From Dysgonamonadaceae bacterium (GTDB lineage Bacteria > Bacteroidota > Bacteroidia > Bacteroidales > Azobacteroidaceae): a stretch of 37,472 nt of DNA. Each line of letters begins with the position of its first letter. The stretch's first letter is position 1. Below the pieces are notes generated by a model. The model was given only the letters and a program-made list of their open reading frames with translations. It was not told the origin of the DNA and made no database searches. Location of the stretch: assembly GCA_031289145.1 (NCBI GenBank), contig JAITQA010000143.1, forward strand, positions 1-37,472. Reading direction: 5' to 3'. Of this stretch, positions 8,517-17,086 are shown in pieces. A program made the translations under genes and the position numbers.

Positions 8517-9737
8517 ATGATGATAAATTATAAATTTAACAGTATCGAGGAAGCGATTGTGGATTTTCACGCAGGCGAATTTTTAATTGTAGCGGATGAT
8601 GAAGACCGAGAAAATGAAGGAGATTTTATTATAGCGGCCGAGAAAGTTACGCCGGAAAAAATAAATTTCATGATGACGTACGGACGGGGGCTTCTTTGCG
8701 CCCCGATTACCGAAGAACGTTGCACAGAATTGGAATTGGAAATGCAGGTTTCCAAAAATACCTCTATCTATGATACCCCGTTTACCGTAACGGTCGATAA
8801 ATTGGGCGGAGGATGTACGACCGGCGTTTCCATGTACGACCGCTGCGAAACCATCAGGGCGCTGGCCGATAAAAATACCAATCCCTCCGATTTAGGCAGA
8901 CCGGGTCATATCAGTCCGCTTCGCGCCCGTTCCAAAGGCGTATTAAAACGGGCCGGTCATACCGAAGCCACCGTGGATATGGCACGCTTGGCAGGACTTT
9001 ATCCGGCCGGCGCTTTAATAGAAATCATCAATCCGGACGGAACCATGGCACGTTTGCCCGAATTGTTTGAAGTCGCTAAAAAATTTGGTATCAAAATCAT
9101 CTGTATCAAAGACCTGATAGCTTACCGACTGAAATATGAATCTTTGGTTGAAAAAGGAGAAACCGTGAATTTACCGACCCAGTTCGGTCATTTCAAAATT
9201 ATTCCTTTCCGCCAGAAATCGAATGGACTGGAGCATATCGCCCTGATTAAAGGGGAATGGGAAAAAGACGAACCCATCTTGGTGAGGATGCACTCTTCCT
9301 GCATAACCGGCGACGCTTTTGGTTCCCTGCGTTGCGAATGTGGCGACCAGTTGCATGCCTCTATGGAAATGATAGACAAAGCAGGCAAAGGGGCCGTTGT
9401 ATACCTGATACAGGAAGGCCGGGGAATCGGACTGATGGAAAAAATGAAAGCGTATAAACTGCAGGAACAGGGCTTGGATACGGTCGACGCCAATCTGCAC
9501 CTCGGACATGATTCGGATGAAAGGGAATATGGCGTAGGCGCTCAGATACTCCGCGATTTGGGAATTACCAAGATGAGACTGATTACCAACAATCCCATCA
9601 AAAGAGCTGCTTTGGAAGGTTATGGCCTGGAAATAGTTGAAAATGTCCCGATAGAAATCACGCCTAATCCACACAATGAGTTCTATATGAAGACAAAAAA
9701 GGAAAGAATGGGACATATCCTGAAGAATTTGAAATAA
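8517..9737 (+). CDS. ribBA: Bifunctional DHBP synthase / GTP cyclohydrolase II
   Basis: 406 residues, two domains of riboflavin synthesis. The N-terminal half forms 3,4-dihydroxy-2-butanone 4-phosphate from ribulose 5-phosphate and contains [20 protein letters not shown] (about 27-46) and [17 protein letters not shown]. The C-terminal half is GTP cyclohydrolase II with the zinc site HSSC-x10-CEC ([20 protein letters not shown]) and [20 protein letters not shown]. Both active sites look intact. It starts one base after lptF and is probably cotranscribed with it. Confidence 0.96.
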   Translation: MMINYKFNSIEEAIVDFHAGEFLIVADDEDRENEGDFIIAAEKVTPEKINFMMTYGRGLLCAPITEERCTELELEMQVSKNTSIYDTPFTVTVDKLGGGCTTGVSMYDRCETIRALADKNTNPSDLGRPGHISPLRARSKGVLKRAGHTEATVDMARLAGLYPAGALIEIINPDGTMARLPELFEVAKKFGIKIICIKDLIAYRLKYESLVEKGETVNLPTQFGHFKIIPFRQKSNGLEHIALIKGEWEKDEPILVRMHSSCITGDAFGSLRCECGDQLHASMEMIDKAGKGAVVYLIQEGRGIGLMEKMKAYKLQEQGLDTVDANLHLGHDSDEREYGVGAQILRDLGITKMRLITNNPIKRAALEGYGLEIVENVPIEITPNPHNEFYMKTKKERMGHILKNLK

Positions 9738-9763
9738 GGCGTTGCGTGTTGCCGTTTTTTTAT

Positions 9764-9771
9764 TAATTTTG
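9764..9771 (+). promoter_or_regulatory. -7 promoter box for the aminotransferase gene
   Basis: TAATTTTG matches TAnnTTTG 43 bases before the aminotransferase ATG. A T-rich run just upstream (after the ribBA stop) may also serve as a weak terminator tail. Confidence 0.5.
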
Positions 9772-9814
9772 CAAGTTGTTTTTTGAATAAACGAAAAAAT
9801 AAAATAATACAAAT

Positions 9815-11008
9815 ATGTTACAAGTTTCCGAACGGATAGCGGCATTGTCTCCTTCCGAGACATTAGCCATGTCGCAAAAAAGTAATGAATTGAAAGCGCA
9901 AGGCATTGATGTAATCAACCTGAGTGTGGGTGAACCGGATTTTTTCACACCCGACTCCATCAAGGAAGCAGCCAAACAGGCAATTGACGAAAATTTTTCA
10001 TTTTATGCTCCGGTGCCGGGATTTCTTTCCCTGCGGAAAGCCATCGTAGAGAAGCTGAAACGAGAAAACAAACTGGATTTCAGTCCGGAGCAAATAGTCT
10101 GTTCAAACGGCGCTAAACAATCGGTCTGCAATGTTTTGTTGTCGGTTGTCGGTAGGGGCGATGAAGTCATCGTTCCGGCTCCTTATTGGGTCAGCTACGT
10201 GGAAATGGTGAAATTGGCAGGCGGCGCCAATGTGATTGTCACAGCCGGAATCGAACAGGATTTCAAGATTACCCCTCAACAGTTGGAAGCGGCTATTACC
10301 CCGCAAACCAAAGCCCTTATCCTCTGTTCTCCCTCCAACCCGACCGGAAGCGTTTACACCCAAGCGGAACTGAAAGGTTTGGCGGACGTCCTGGCTAAAT
10401 ACCCTCAGATAATCATTATCGCCGATGAGATTTACGAACACATCAACTACATCGGCAAACACGAAAGCATTGCCCAATTCGAAAACATCCGAGACCGGAC
10501 GGTTATCGTGAACGGCGTTTCCAAGGCTTATGCCATGACGGGTTGGCGTTTGGGATGGATTGCCGCTCCGCAATGGATAGCATCCGCCTGTAACAAATTG
10601 CAGGGACAGTATACTTCCAGTCCCAGTAATATCGCCCAGAAAGCAGCTGAAGCCGCTTATCTCGGTTCCCAGGATTGCATCGAAACCATGCGGCAAGCAT
10701 TCGAACGCCGCCGCGATTTAATCGTACAATTAGCATCGGATATTCCCGGATTGAAAGTGAGAAAACCCAAGGGCGCTTTCTATCTTTTCCCCGATTGCAG
10801 CGCCTATCTCGGCAAATCATTCAAAGGAAAAGTTATTGCCAATTCGGCCGAATTAGCCATGTATCTCCTGGAAGAAGCGCATGTGGCAGCCGTAGGCGGT
10901 CTGGCATTCGGCGCTCCGGACTGTATCCGGTTTTCTTATGCCACTTCCGACGACCAGTTGACGGAAGCCATGCGCAGGGTAAAAAAAGCGCTGGCCGTAT
11001 TGGCATAA
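9815..11008 (+). CDS. Class I aminotransferase, aspartate aminotransferase type
   Basis: 397 residues, the full length of the Ib aspartate aminotransferase family. PLP enzyme that moves the amino group between aspartate and 2-oxoglutarate; related members act on aromatic or other amino acids, so the exact substrate is inferred. Seen: INLSVGEPDFFTP (34-46), CSPSNPTGSVY (171-181), IIADEIYEHI (201-210), and VSKAYAMTGWRLGW with the PLP lysine at residue 237. The C-terminal CIRFSYATS carries the carboxylate-binding arginine. Own promoter; TonB receptor gene follows after 82 bases. Confidence 0.92.
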   Translation: MLQVSERIAALSPSETLAMSQKSNELKAQGIDVINLSVGEPDFFTPDSIKEAAKQAIDENFSFYAPVPGFLSLRKAIVEKLKRENKLDFSPEQIVCSNGAKQSVCNVLLSVVGRGDEVIVPAPYWVSYVEMVKLAGGANVIVTAGIEQDFKITPQQLEAAITPQTKALILCSPSNPTGSVYTQAELKGLADVLAKYPQIIIIADEIYEHINYIGKHESIAQFENIRDRTVIVNGVSKAYAMTGWRLGWIAAPQWIASACNKLQGQYTSSPSNIAQKAAEAAYLGSQDCIETMRQAFERRRDLIVQLASDIPGLKVRKPKGAFYLFPDCSAYLGKSFKGKVIANSAELAMYLLEEAHVAAVGGLAFGAPDCIRFSYATSDDQLTEAMRRVKKALAVLA

Positions 11009-11090
11009 AGGTATCTGCCAATTACGCCTTCGGATATACGTAAATCCGATATTTTCCGTTAATAGATAATAATCGTTCGAAAAATAACAA

Positions 11091-13484
11091 ATGATTAAAA
11101 AACTATTGCTTGGATTTTTCACCTTGGTTTTTGTATCCGGTTTTGCACAAAACGCTAAAATATCCGGTTTTGTAACCGATTCCGATGGTTTGCCTGTTGA
11201 GTTGGCAACCGTTAAGGTAGATGGTACGGCCAACGGAACATTTACGGACGAAAAGGGAAAATATTCTTTGACTGTTGCTGCCGGTGATTCTTGCGTCTTG
11301 GTTTATTCCTGTTTAGGATACAACAAGACCCAACGGATTGTTCCCGAAGTGACGGGAGATATGACAATCAATGTCAGGATGCGTACCACCATATATACCA
11401 TAGGAGAAGTAACCATAACCGGCACCCGTGTACAACCGGGCAACACGATGGAACATATCTCGACGGAACAGAATCGTCTGGCGGTGGACGCTACCGGGGG
11501 CAGTATCGAATCAATTGTGATAGCAACCGGAACCGGAGTGTCGTCCACCAATGAACTCAGTACACAGTACTCTGTGCGGGGAGGTAACTACAACGAGAAC
11601 ATTGTTTATGTGAATGGGATAGAAGTCTACCGCCCTGTCTTAATCAGGAGCGGACAACAAGAAGGTCTGAGTTTTATCAATCCCGACCTGACCGACCGAG
11701 TGAGCTTCTCTTCCGGTGGGTTCGACGCCCGGTATGGCGACAAAATGTCGTCCGTATTGGATGTGACTTACAAAAAACCCAAAAATCTGGAAGGCGGGGT
11801 AACGGGAAGTATGCTGGGCGGAAATGTCTATATAGGAAATACTTCCGGAAAATTCACTCAAATTTCAGGATTCCGTTACAAAAGCGGCACAACCTTACTG
11901 AAAACCTTGGATACCAAAGGAGATTACAATCCTTCCGCTATAGATTTGCAAACTTTTATGACGTACAAATTTACGCCTGAATTCACGCTGAATTTCATGG
12001 GGTACTATTCCGATAATATCTATGATTTTAATCCCACAGAACGCGAAACGTCCTATGGAACGATGAATGATGTCAAGCATTTTTTCGTTGATTATGACGG
12101 TTCTATAGAGCGAGACCGTTTTCAGACCTTATTCGGAGCGGCAATTTTAAAATACAACATCACCGCTAACGCGGATATAGCCCTGCAAGTATCTGCTTTT
12201 CAATCAACGGAACAGGAAAAATATGATATAGACGGTGAATACTGGATAAGCAATGTTTCAGGTGAAGACAGAGAAATAACCGGAATCGGAAAATTTCACG
12301 AACACGCCCGCAACTATTTGAAATCCAATGTAGCGAATATAGCCTTAACCGGAAATATAGGGCTGAACCAACACACAGTGCGTTGGTCGGCAACCTACCA
12401 GCAAGAAGCGGTAAACGACAGAATCAGGGAGTGGGAATTACGAGATTCCATGGGTTATTCGCTTCCGTACAAAGAAGATGAACTCAGGCTTTACCGCAAT
12501 CTTTCCTCGCAGAACGATATTGTTTCCGGAAGAATCTCCGGCTATTTGCAGGATACCTACCGGATGCGTATTGAAAGCGGTATTTTTTCGATAACCGCAG
12601 GTGTCCGCGGCGCATATTGGGATTTCAACAAGGAACTGATTATCAGTCCCCGCGCTTCTGTGCGATTTCTGCCTTCACGTAACCAGAATTTTACGTTTCG
12701 CTTTGCGACGGGTCTTTATTACCAGGCTCCTTTTTACAAAGAATTTCGGATGATTGAAGACAACCCGAACGGAAACCAATACGTTGACCTGAATCGGGAT
12801 ATCGAATCGCAGCGTTCCGTCCATTTGGTGCTGGGAGGGGATTATAATTTTAATTTTGACAACCGGCCATTCAAATTTACCACAGAAATTTATTATAAAA
12901 AATTGGACAAGCTGGTTCCATATACCGTCAACAATGTCAAAATTCAGTATTATGGAGAAAATGTTTCCGATGGCCACACACAGGGAATCGACTTGAAACT
13001 TGCAGGACAATTCGTCCCCGGAACCGACTCTTGGTTGAGTTTTTCCCTGATGGAGGCCAAACAAAATATAGATGGGAAAAAAGTCCCTATGCCTACCGAC
13101 CAATTATACAATTTTACCTTTTATCTCAACGATTATTTGCTTGGTTACGAGAGGGTTCAGGGTAGTATAAAACTTATTTGGGCCGATGGAATCCCATTCA
13201 GCGTTCCCGGTCGGGAATACCAAAACGGTATCCGCACGCCGAATTATAGAAGAGCCGATATTGGCCTCACTTACCTTATCTTTGGGGAAAACGACCCATT
13301 AAAACAGGCCTATTTTTGGAGGAATTTCAAAAAAATATGGATAGGAGCAGATATTTTTAACTTGTTTGATATTAAAAATATAAGTTCCTATTCCTGGTTC
13401 TCGGACATTAATAATTTCCGGCACGCGGTTCCGGACAAACTTACCGGAAGACAAATCAACGTAAAATTTATTGCTGAATTTTAA
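11091..13484 (+). CDS. TonB-dependent outer-membrane receptor
   Basis: 797 residues. Signal peptide 1-18 (LGFFTLVFVSGFAQ), a CarboxypepD_reg-like immunoglobulin-type domain (about 22-105, ISGFVTDSDGLPVELATVKV), a plug domain (about 110-235, with YSVRGGNYNENIVYVNGIEV and FSSGGFDARYGDKMSSVLDV) and a 22-strand barrel ending in ...NVKFIAEF with the terminal Phe needed for outer-membrane assembly. No SusD partner, FecI/FecR regulator or glycosidase is adjacent, so the ligand is not suggested by context. All expected regions are present, in contrast with the broken receptor gene that follows. Confidence 0.9.
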   Translation: MIKKLLLGFFTLVFVSGFAQNAKISGFVTDSDGLPVELATVKVDGTANGTFTDEKGKYSLTVAAGDSCVLVYSCLGYNKTQRIVPEVTGDMTINVRMRTTIYTIGEVTITGTRVQPGNTMEHISTEQNRLAVDATGGSIESIVIATGTGVSSTNELSTQYSVRGGNYNENIVYVNGIEVYRPVLIRSGQQEGLSFINPDLTDRVSFSSGGFDARYGDKMSSVLDVTYKKPKNLEGGVTGSMLGGNVYIGNTSGKFTQISGFRYKSGTTLLKTLDTKGDYNPSAIDLQTFMTYKFTPEFTLNFMGYYSDNIYDFNPTERETSYGTMNDVKHFFVDYDGSIERDRFQTLFGAAILKYNITANADIALQVSAFQSTEQEKYDIDGEYWISNVSGEDREITGIGKFHEHARNYLKSNVANIALTGNIGLNQHTVRWSATYQQEAVNDRIREWELRDSMGYSLPYKEDELRLYRNLSSQNDIVSGRISGYLQDTYRMRIESGIFSITAGVRGAYWDFNKELIISPRASVRFLPSRNQNFTFRFATGLYYQAPFYKEFRMIEDNPNGNQYVDLNRDIESQRSVHLVLGGDYNFNFDNRPFKFTTEIYYKKLDKLVPYTVNNVKIQYYGENVSDGHTQGIDLKLAGQFVPGTDSWLSFSLMEAKQNIDGKKVPMPTDQLYNFTFYLNDYLLGYERVQGSIKLIWADGIPFSVPGREYQNGIRTPNYRRADIGLTYLIFGENDPLKQAYFWRNFKKIWIGADIFNLFDIKNISSYSWFSDINNFRHAVPDKLTGRQINVKFIAEF

Positions 13485-13510
13485 AACCAAAAAATAATTA
13501 AACTTGGTTT
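13484..13510 (+). terminator. Possible weak terminator after the TonB receptor gene
   Basis: AAACCAA and TTGGTTT (13484-13490, 13504-13510) form a 7-bp stem with a 13-base loop. A T run follows only after about ten bases, so termination strength is doubtful. Confidence 0.3.
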
Positions 13511-13541
13511 ACTACCTGTTATTTTTTAAAATCGGATGATG

Positions 13542-13549
13542 TATTTTTG
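13542..13549 (+). promoter_or_regulatory. -7 promoter box for the decayed receptor gene
   Basis: TATTTTTG, a perfect TAnnTTTG match, ends 16 bases before the ATG at 13566, so the promoter of the broken gene still looks intact. Confidence 0.5.
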
Positions 13550-13565
13550 TCCCAAAATACTATAT

Positions 13566-15495
13566 ATGAAATTCGGAATTACACTATTGTTTTTTTTATC
13601 CAGCATTGTCTTGTATGCCCAAGATTTACCAATAAGCGGGCAAATAATCGACGGCACCAGTACGAAACCCATTCCCAACGCAAGTGTATCCCTCTCTGCC
13701 GATGGCCTGAACAGTCTCGGAGGGGCAATATGCGACAGCGCCGGCTTTTTCACAATACATAATGCGAAAAACGGTTTGTCCTTAATTGTATCTTGTGTGG
13801 GATACCGGACACTTACAATGAAAGTGAAGACAGTATCCGGAATGCAGGTGTATTTTCTTTGACGCCCATTGAAATTGCTTTGCAGGAAATCGTAATCGCA
13901 AAGCCGCAGAAATTAATAGAGATTATGATAGATAAGACCCTGTATAATGCTTCGATAGACCCCTTGAACAAAAATAAAACGGCATTCGATGTGCTGAAAA
14001 ACACCCCGATGGTACAATTGATAAATAATGATAAAGCTGTACTGCTGAACGGCTTGCCTGCTACAGTATTGATAAATAATAAAGAGTATCCCATGCTGAA
14101 GAGTCAGTTGGCTGATTATTTAAGCAGCCAGCCTGCTTCCCTGATTAAGCAGGTAGAGATAATAGCGCTTCCTTCGGCTAAATACGGAAGTTCCGGCGTG
14201 ATAAATTTGATTATCAATACACATTCAAAGACAATGCCGACAAGTTGTTGACTTTTTCGTACGATGCGCACCGGTCGGGACAGCTATCTGTCAAGGACTA
14301 TTCGGTCGAGGGCCTTATCAATTATGCCGACAGAGCGGAAGAAAGATACAATAACGGCCGTTCGTTCAATCAGACCGTTCAGGCGGATTATGTGCATCCC
14401 ATCAAAAAATCGGCGCAGATAGACGGCGGCCTGAAATATATATTCCGCAAAGGAACAGATGACATACAAGCCCATCTGTTGAGCGAAAACAACCCGCCGG
14501 TGATAATAGCGGATATGACAAATTATTCTCAACGGGACGAACATGTGGCAACGGCCTATCTTTCTTTCCGTTGGCATGCCACTCAATGGCTGTTTGATGC
14601 AGGCGGCCGTACCGAATATTCCCACGCTGCTTTTTCAGATAAATCGACAGACCGGTTTTCGAAAAATTATTTCAAAATTGTTCCCAATGCATCATTGGTT
14701 TACCAGCTGAAAAATGGAGGTAAATTTACTTTCGGTTATACGATGAACTCGTATAAACCCGCTCTCAATCAAATGAATCCAACAGTCTTGAAGACCGGTG
14801 AAAAATCAATCAGCTACGGCAATCCGAATATAAAACCCATGAAAAGTCATGCTTTCCAGTTAATATACGACCGGATGTTCGGCATGGCGACCTTTATCAC
14901 TTCCAATACGCTTTCCTATACGAACACAGTAGATGGAATTGTTTATTACAACATGCTGTCGGAAGACAGTATCTATCACCAGTCCTATTCCAATGCGGAA
15001 AACAGTAGAAAAATCACCTTTACTACTTTTGAAAATTTGAATCTGTTCAACAGGAAACTTCGAATAAGCGCTTTGTTTTCACCTTCTTATGTTATGATGA
15101 AAAACAGCCTCACCGGAGAAAAAACAAGTGGGTTTGAATATTTTTACAATACATCGCTTACGTATACCCTGAACCCTAAAACGAGTTTTGCCACAAGTCT
15201 GAACGGAATTACAAATCTTGTTCAGTTTCAAGCTAATATAAAAATGAACAGTCTTCATGATAGGTATACCGCCAACTATACCCCCTCTTCCAAATGGAGT
15301 TTTTCACTCTCCGCAAACAATGTATTCAATCCGATAAACAGAACAAAAACGGAAATGAACGCAGATAATTTTCAGTTCGAAAGCAAATCTGCAAACCACC
15401 AATTATTGGTTGAAATAACTGTCAGGTACAAATTCGGCGGGGATATCAAGGTAAAAGAAAGTAAACGGAAAATTCGTAACAATGATATGAAATAA
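13566..15495 (+). pseudogene. Broken outer-membrane beta-barrel receptor (frameshift plus internal deletion)
   Basis: Three reading-frame pieces form one decayed gene. Piece 1 (13566-13862) has a signal peptide and a CarboxypepD_reg-like domain (ISGQIIDGTSTKPIPNASVS). It ends at a TGA created by loss of one T in the T run 13853-13856; restoring it gives ...VYFSLTPIEIALQEIVIAKPQ. Piece 2 (to 14251) is a plug-like domain (FDVLKNTPMVQL, KYGSSGVINLIIN). Piece 3 (frame open from about 14212, listed from 14245, to 15495) is the second half of a barrel with YTFKDNADKLL, NVFNPINRTKTEMN and the C-terminal FGGDIKVKES...NNDMK typical of the OMP_b-brl_3 family. Total length is about 640 residues against roughly 750-900 in relatives. 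The first barrel strands are missing at 14205-14225, where the frame also changes. Confidence 0.8.
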
Positions 15496-15540
15496 GTTGA
15501 TTAATTGACAAATACGGTTACTTACTCTTAATTGTGATAG

Positions 15541-15714
15541 ATTGAGAGGCTTATATTGGAAATCTTAGATTCTGATGTTTCGTCGGAAAATAAAGAGGCA
15601 TATTTGGTCTTGCGATTGAATCTCAATGGGATGGATGTTTTAGAATGGTTCAATCTTAAGTATCAGGAAGTTCAACAGAAGCTTAATCTATACAAAAAAA
15701 CCGGAAGTAAATAA
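15541..15714 (+). CDS. Unrecognised small ORF or gene fragment
   Basis: The frame is open from an upstream TAG to a TAA at 15712-15714 (58 codons). The only plausible starts are TTG 15556 (52 residues) or an internal ATG. The C-terminal part DVLEWFNLKYQEVQQKLNLY is predicted helical with mixed charge and reads like protein rather than noise. It lies in the 339-base gap between the decayed receptor and the restriction-modification genes. It could be the 3' end of a gene cut when that island arrived. I do not recognise the family. Confidence 0.25.
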   Translation: MERLILEILDSDVSSENKEAYLVLRLNLNGMDVLEWFNLKYQEVQQKLNLYKKTGSK

Positions 15715-15795
15715 GGATAAGGGAGTTAGAATGTAGATGTGTAAAAATGTTGATAACTTTTTGAGACTATTGCATGTAAAACCACAAACTATTCG

Positions 15796-15803
15796 TACAT
15801 TTG
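15796..15803 (+). promoter_or_regulatory. -7 promoter box of the restriction-modification operon
   Basis: TACATTTG, a perfect TAnnTTTG match, lies 31 bases before the first ATG of the XRE gene. Its last six bases form the left arm of a 13-base palindrome, so a repressor bound there would cover the core promoter. Confidence 0.6.
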
Positions 15804-15822
15804 CCAAATGTTGTCAAGACAA
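15798..15822. promoter_or_regulatory. Tandem palindromes, candidate operator of the R-M controller
   Basis: Two adjacent inverted repeats are visible: CATTTG-C-CAAATG (15798-15810, perfect) and TTGTC-AA-GACAA (15811-15822, perfect arms). They overlap the -7 box and the expected transcription start, 13 bases before the XRE start codon. This layout is like the C-box pairs of R-M control proteins, but that function is an inference. Confidence 0.5.
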
Positions 15823-15834
15823 TATTGATTCAAT

Positions 15835-16134
15835 ATGATGTTTACAGAAAGAATTAAAAAATTAAGAGAAATTCGCCAGCTGCCACAACGACAATTGGCG
15901 GCAGCTTTGGAAATTGATACGGCTACCTATTGCAAAATTGAACGGGGAGACCGTCGGGCAAGGCGCGAGCAAATTATTATTCTTGCCAACCTCCTGCAAG
16001 CCGACCAGGATGATTTACTTGCCTTATGGCTTGCCGACCGAGTTTACTGTGTGATTAAAGACGAAGAACAGGCTGATAAAGCATTGAATATTGTAGCGGA
16101 AAACATTGTGATGTATAAACGAAAAAAGAAATAA
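15835..16134 (+). CDS. XRE-family controller of the restriction-modification operon
   Basis: 99 residues (98 if the second ATG at 15838 is used). Helix-turn-helix at about residues 5-60 (RIKKLREIRQLPQRQLAAAL, then EIDTATYCKIERGDR), followed by a C-terminal tail (LLALWLADRVYCVIKDEEQA). This short XRE type is often found next to DNA methyltransferase genes in Bacteroidota and is thought to time R-M expression. One base separates its stop from the endonuclease start. It is the first gene of a three-gene operon and probably binds the palindromes just upstream. Confidence 0.82.
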   Translation: MMFTERIKKLREIRQLPQRQLAAALEIDTATYCKIERGDRRARREQIIILANLLQADQDDLLALWLADRVYCVIKDEEQADKALNIVAENIVMYKRKKK

Positions 16135-16135
16135 A

Positions 16136-17086
16136 ATGAAGAATTTCATTAAAAAACCGGAAGATTTGGTTACTTCTCGTGAACAAACACGAGCAGGATT
16201 CATTTCTTTTGCATTAGAAAAAAATAGAAGGTCAACACCGATCATTGAAAGCGCGAAATCTTTCAAGGTATTAGCTTCCAATGCAAAAACAGCAAAAGCA
16301 TTGTTGAAAATTGCAGAAATACGACCTGCAATGCTGACAGCAGCAGGATTATCCGACAAAGCATTAAATTACTTTTCAGAAGATGATAAAGACAAAGCTA
16401 TTTTGGGTTTGATTGAGAATTTTCTTGAACCTGCCGGTAAATATTTTGTAGATGAGGTCGTTTACAGGTATTTATTAATCAAAGGCGATTCGTTAGGTGG
16501 TTCAATGCGAAATATTGTGGGAGTACTTGCACAACAGAAATTAATCAGAACTCTTTTGTCAAATCTTTCAATAGCAGGGATAGATTATCAATGGCTGTGT
16601 AATAAAACTAAGAAATGGGAAGATAAACCCATAGCCGATTATGCCATTGAAGAACAACTGAAAGCCTTAACTTGGACTAATCCAAAAGGAATGTATCGCA
16701 CCTTGGCTTTCAATCTAAATATACCTATTGTTAAAAATAACATTGATATATGCTTATTTAGTGCGAATACAGATGAGTATAACGATGGAAGCATTGTTGA
16801 TACGCCTGAAAGTATATTAATGTTAGGTGAATTGAAAGGTGGTATTGATCCTGCCGGAGCCGATGAGCATTGGAAAACCGGAAACACAGCATTAAACAGA
16901 ATCCGAGACGCCTTTGCTAAAAACAATCTAAAAATTCAGACTTCTTTTGTCGCAGCAGCTATTGAAAAGAAAATGGCGGTTGAAATTTTCACTCAGCTAC
17001 AAAATAAAACGCTTTCTTATGCAGCTAATTTAACCATAGATTTACAATTGGTCAATTATTGCGATTGGCTATTAAAACTTAAATGA
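16136..17086 (+). CDS. Type II restriction endonuclease, AvaI/BsoBI family
   Basis: 316 residues, collinear with BsoBI as remembered: RAGFISFALEKN-RRSTP (19-35), LIENFLEPAGKYFVDE (92-107), KGDSLGGSMRN (116-126), ALTWTNPKGMYRTLAFNL and LGELKGGIDPAGADEHWKT (230-248). The catalytic PD-(D/E)xK set maps to Asp204, Glu232, Lys234 and His245. Their spacing (28, 2, 11) is the same as in BsoBI Asp212/Glu240/Lys242/His253. BsoBI and AvaI cut CYCGRG after the first C; the same or a similar site is inferred. Lower GC than the flanking core genes suggests acquisition. Its last four bases overlap the methyltransferase start. Confidence 0.92.
   Translation: MKNFIKKPEDLVTSREQTRAGFISFALEKNRRSTPIIESAKSFKVLASNAKTAKALLKIAEIRPAMLTAAGLSDKALNYFSEDDKDKAILGLIENFLEPAGKYFVDEVVYRYLLIKGDSLGGSMRNIVGVLAQQKLIRTLLSNLSIAGIDYQWLCNKTKKWEDKPIADYAIEEQLKALTWTNPKGMYRTLAFNLNIPIVKNNIDICLFSANTDEYNDGSIVDTPESILMLGELKGGIDPAGADEHWKTGNTALNRIRDAFAKNNLKIQTSFVAAAIEKKMAVEIFTQLQNKTLSYAANLTIDLQLVNYCDWLLKLK

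Noticed and set aside
9171-9863. 230-codon open frame on the minus strand
   Set aside because: It is antisense to ribBA, whose active-site motifs are intact, and the translation has no recognisable family features.
10103-10696. 197-codon open frame on the minus strand
   Set aside because: Antisense to the aminotransferase gene; a by-product of codon bias there.
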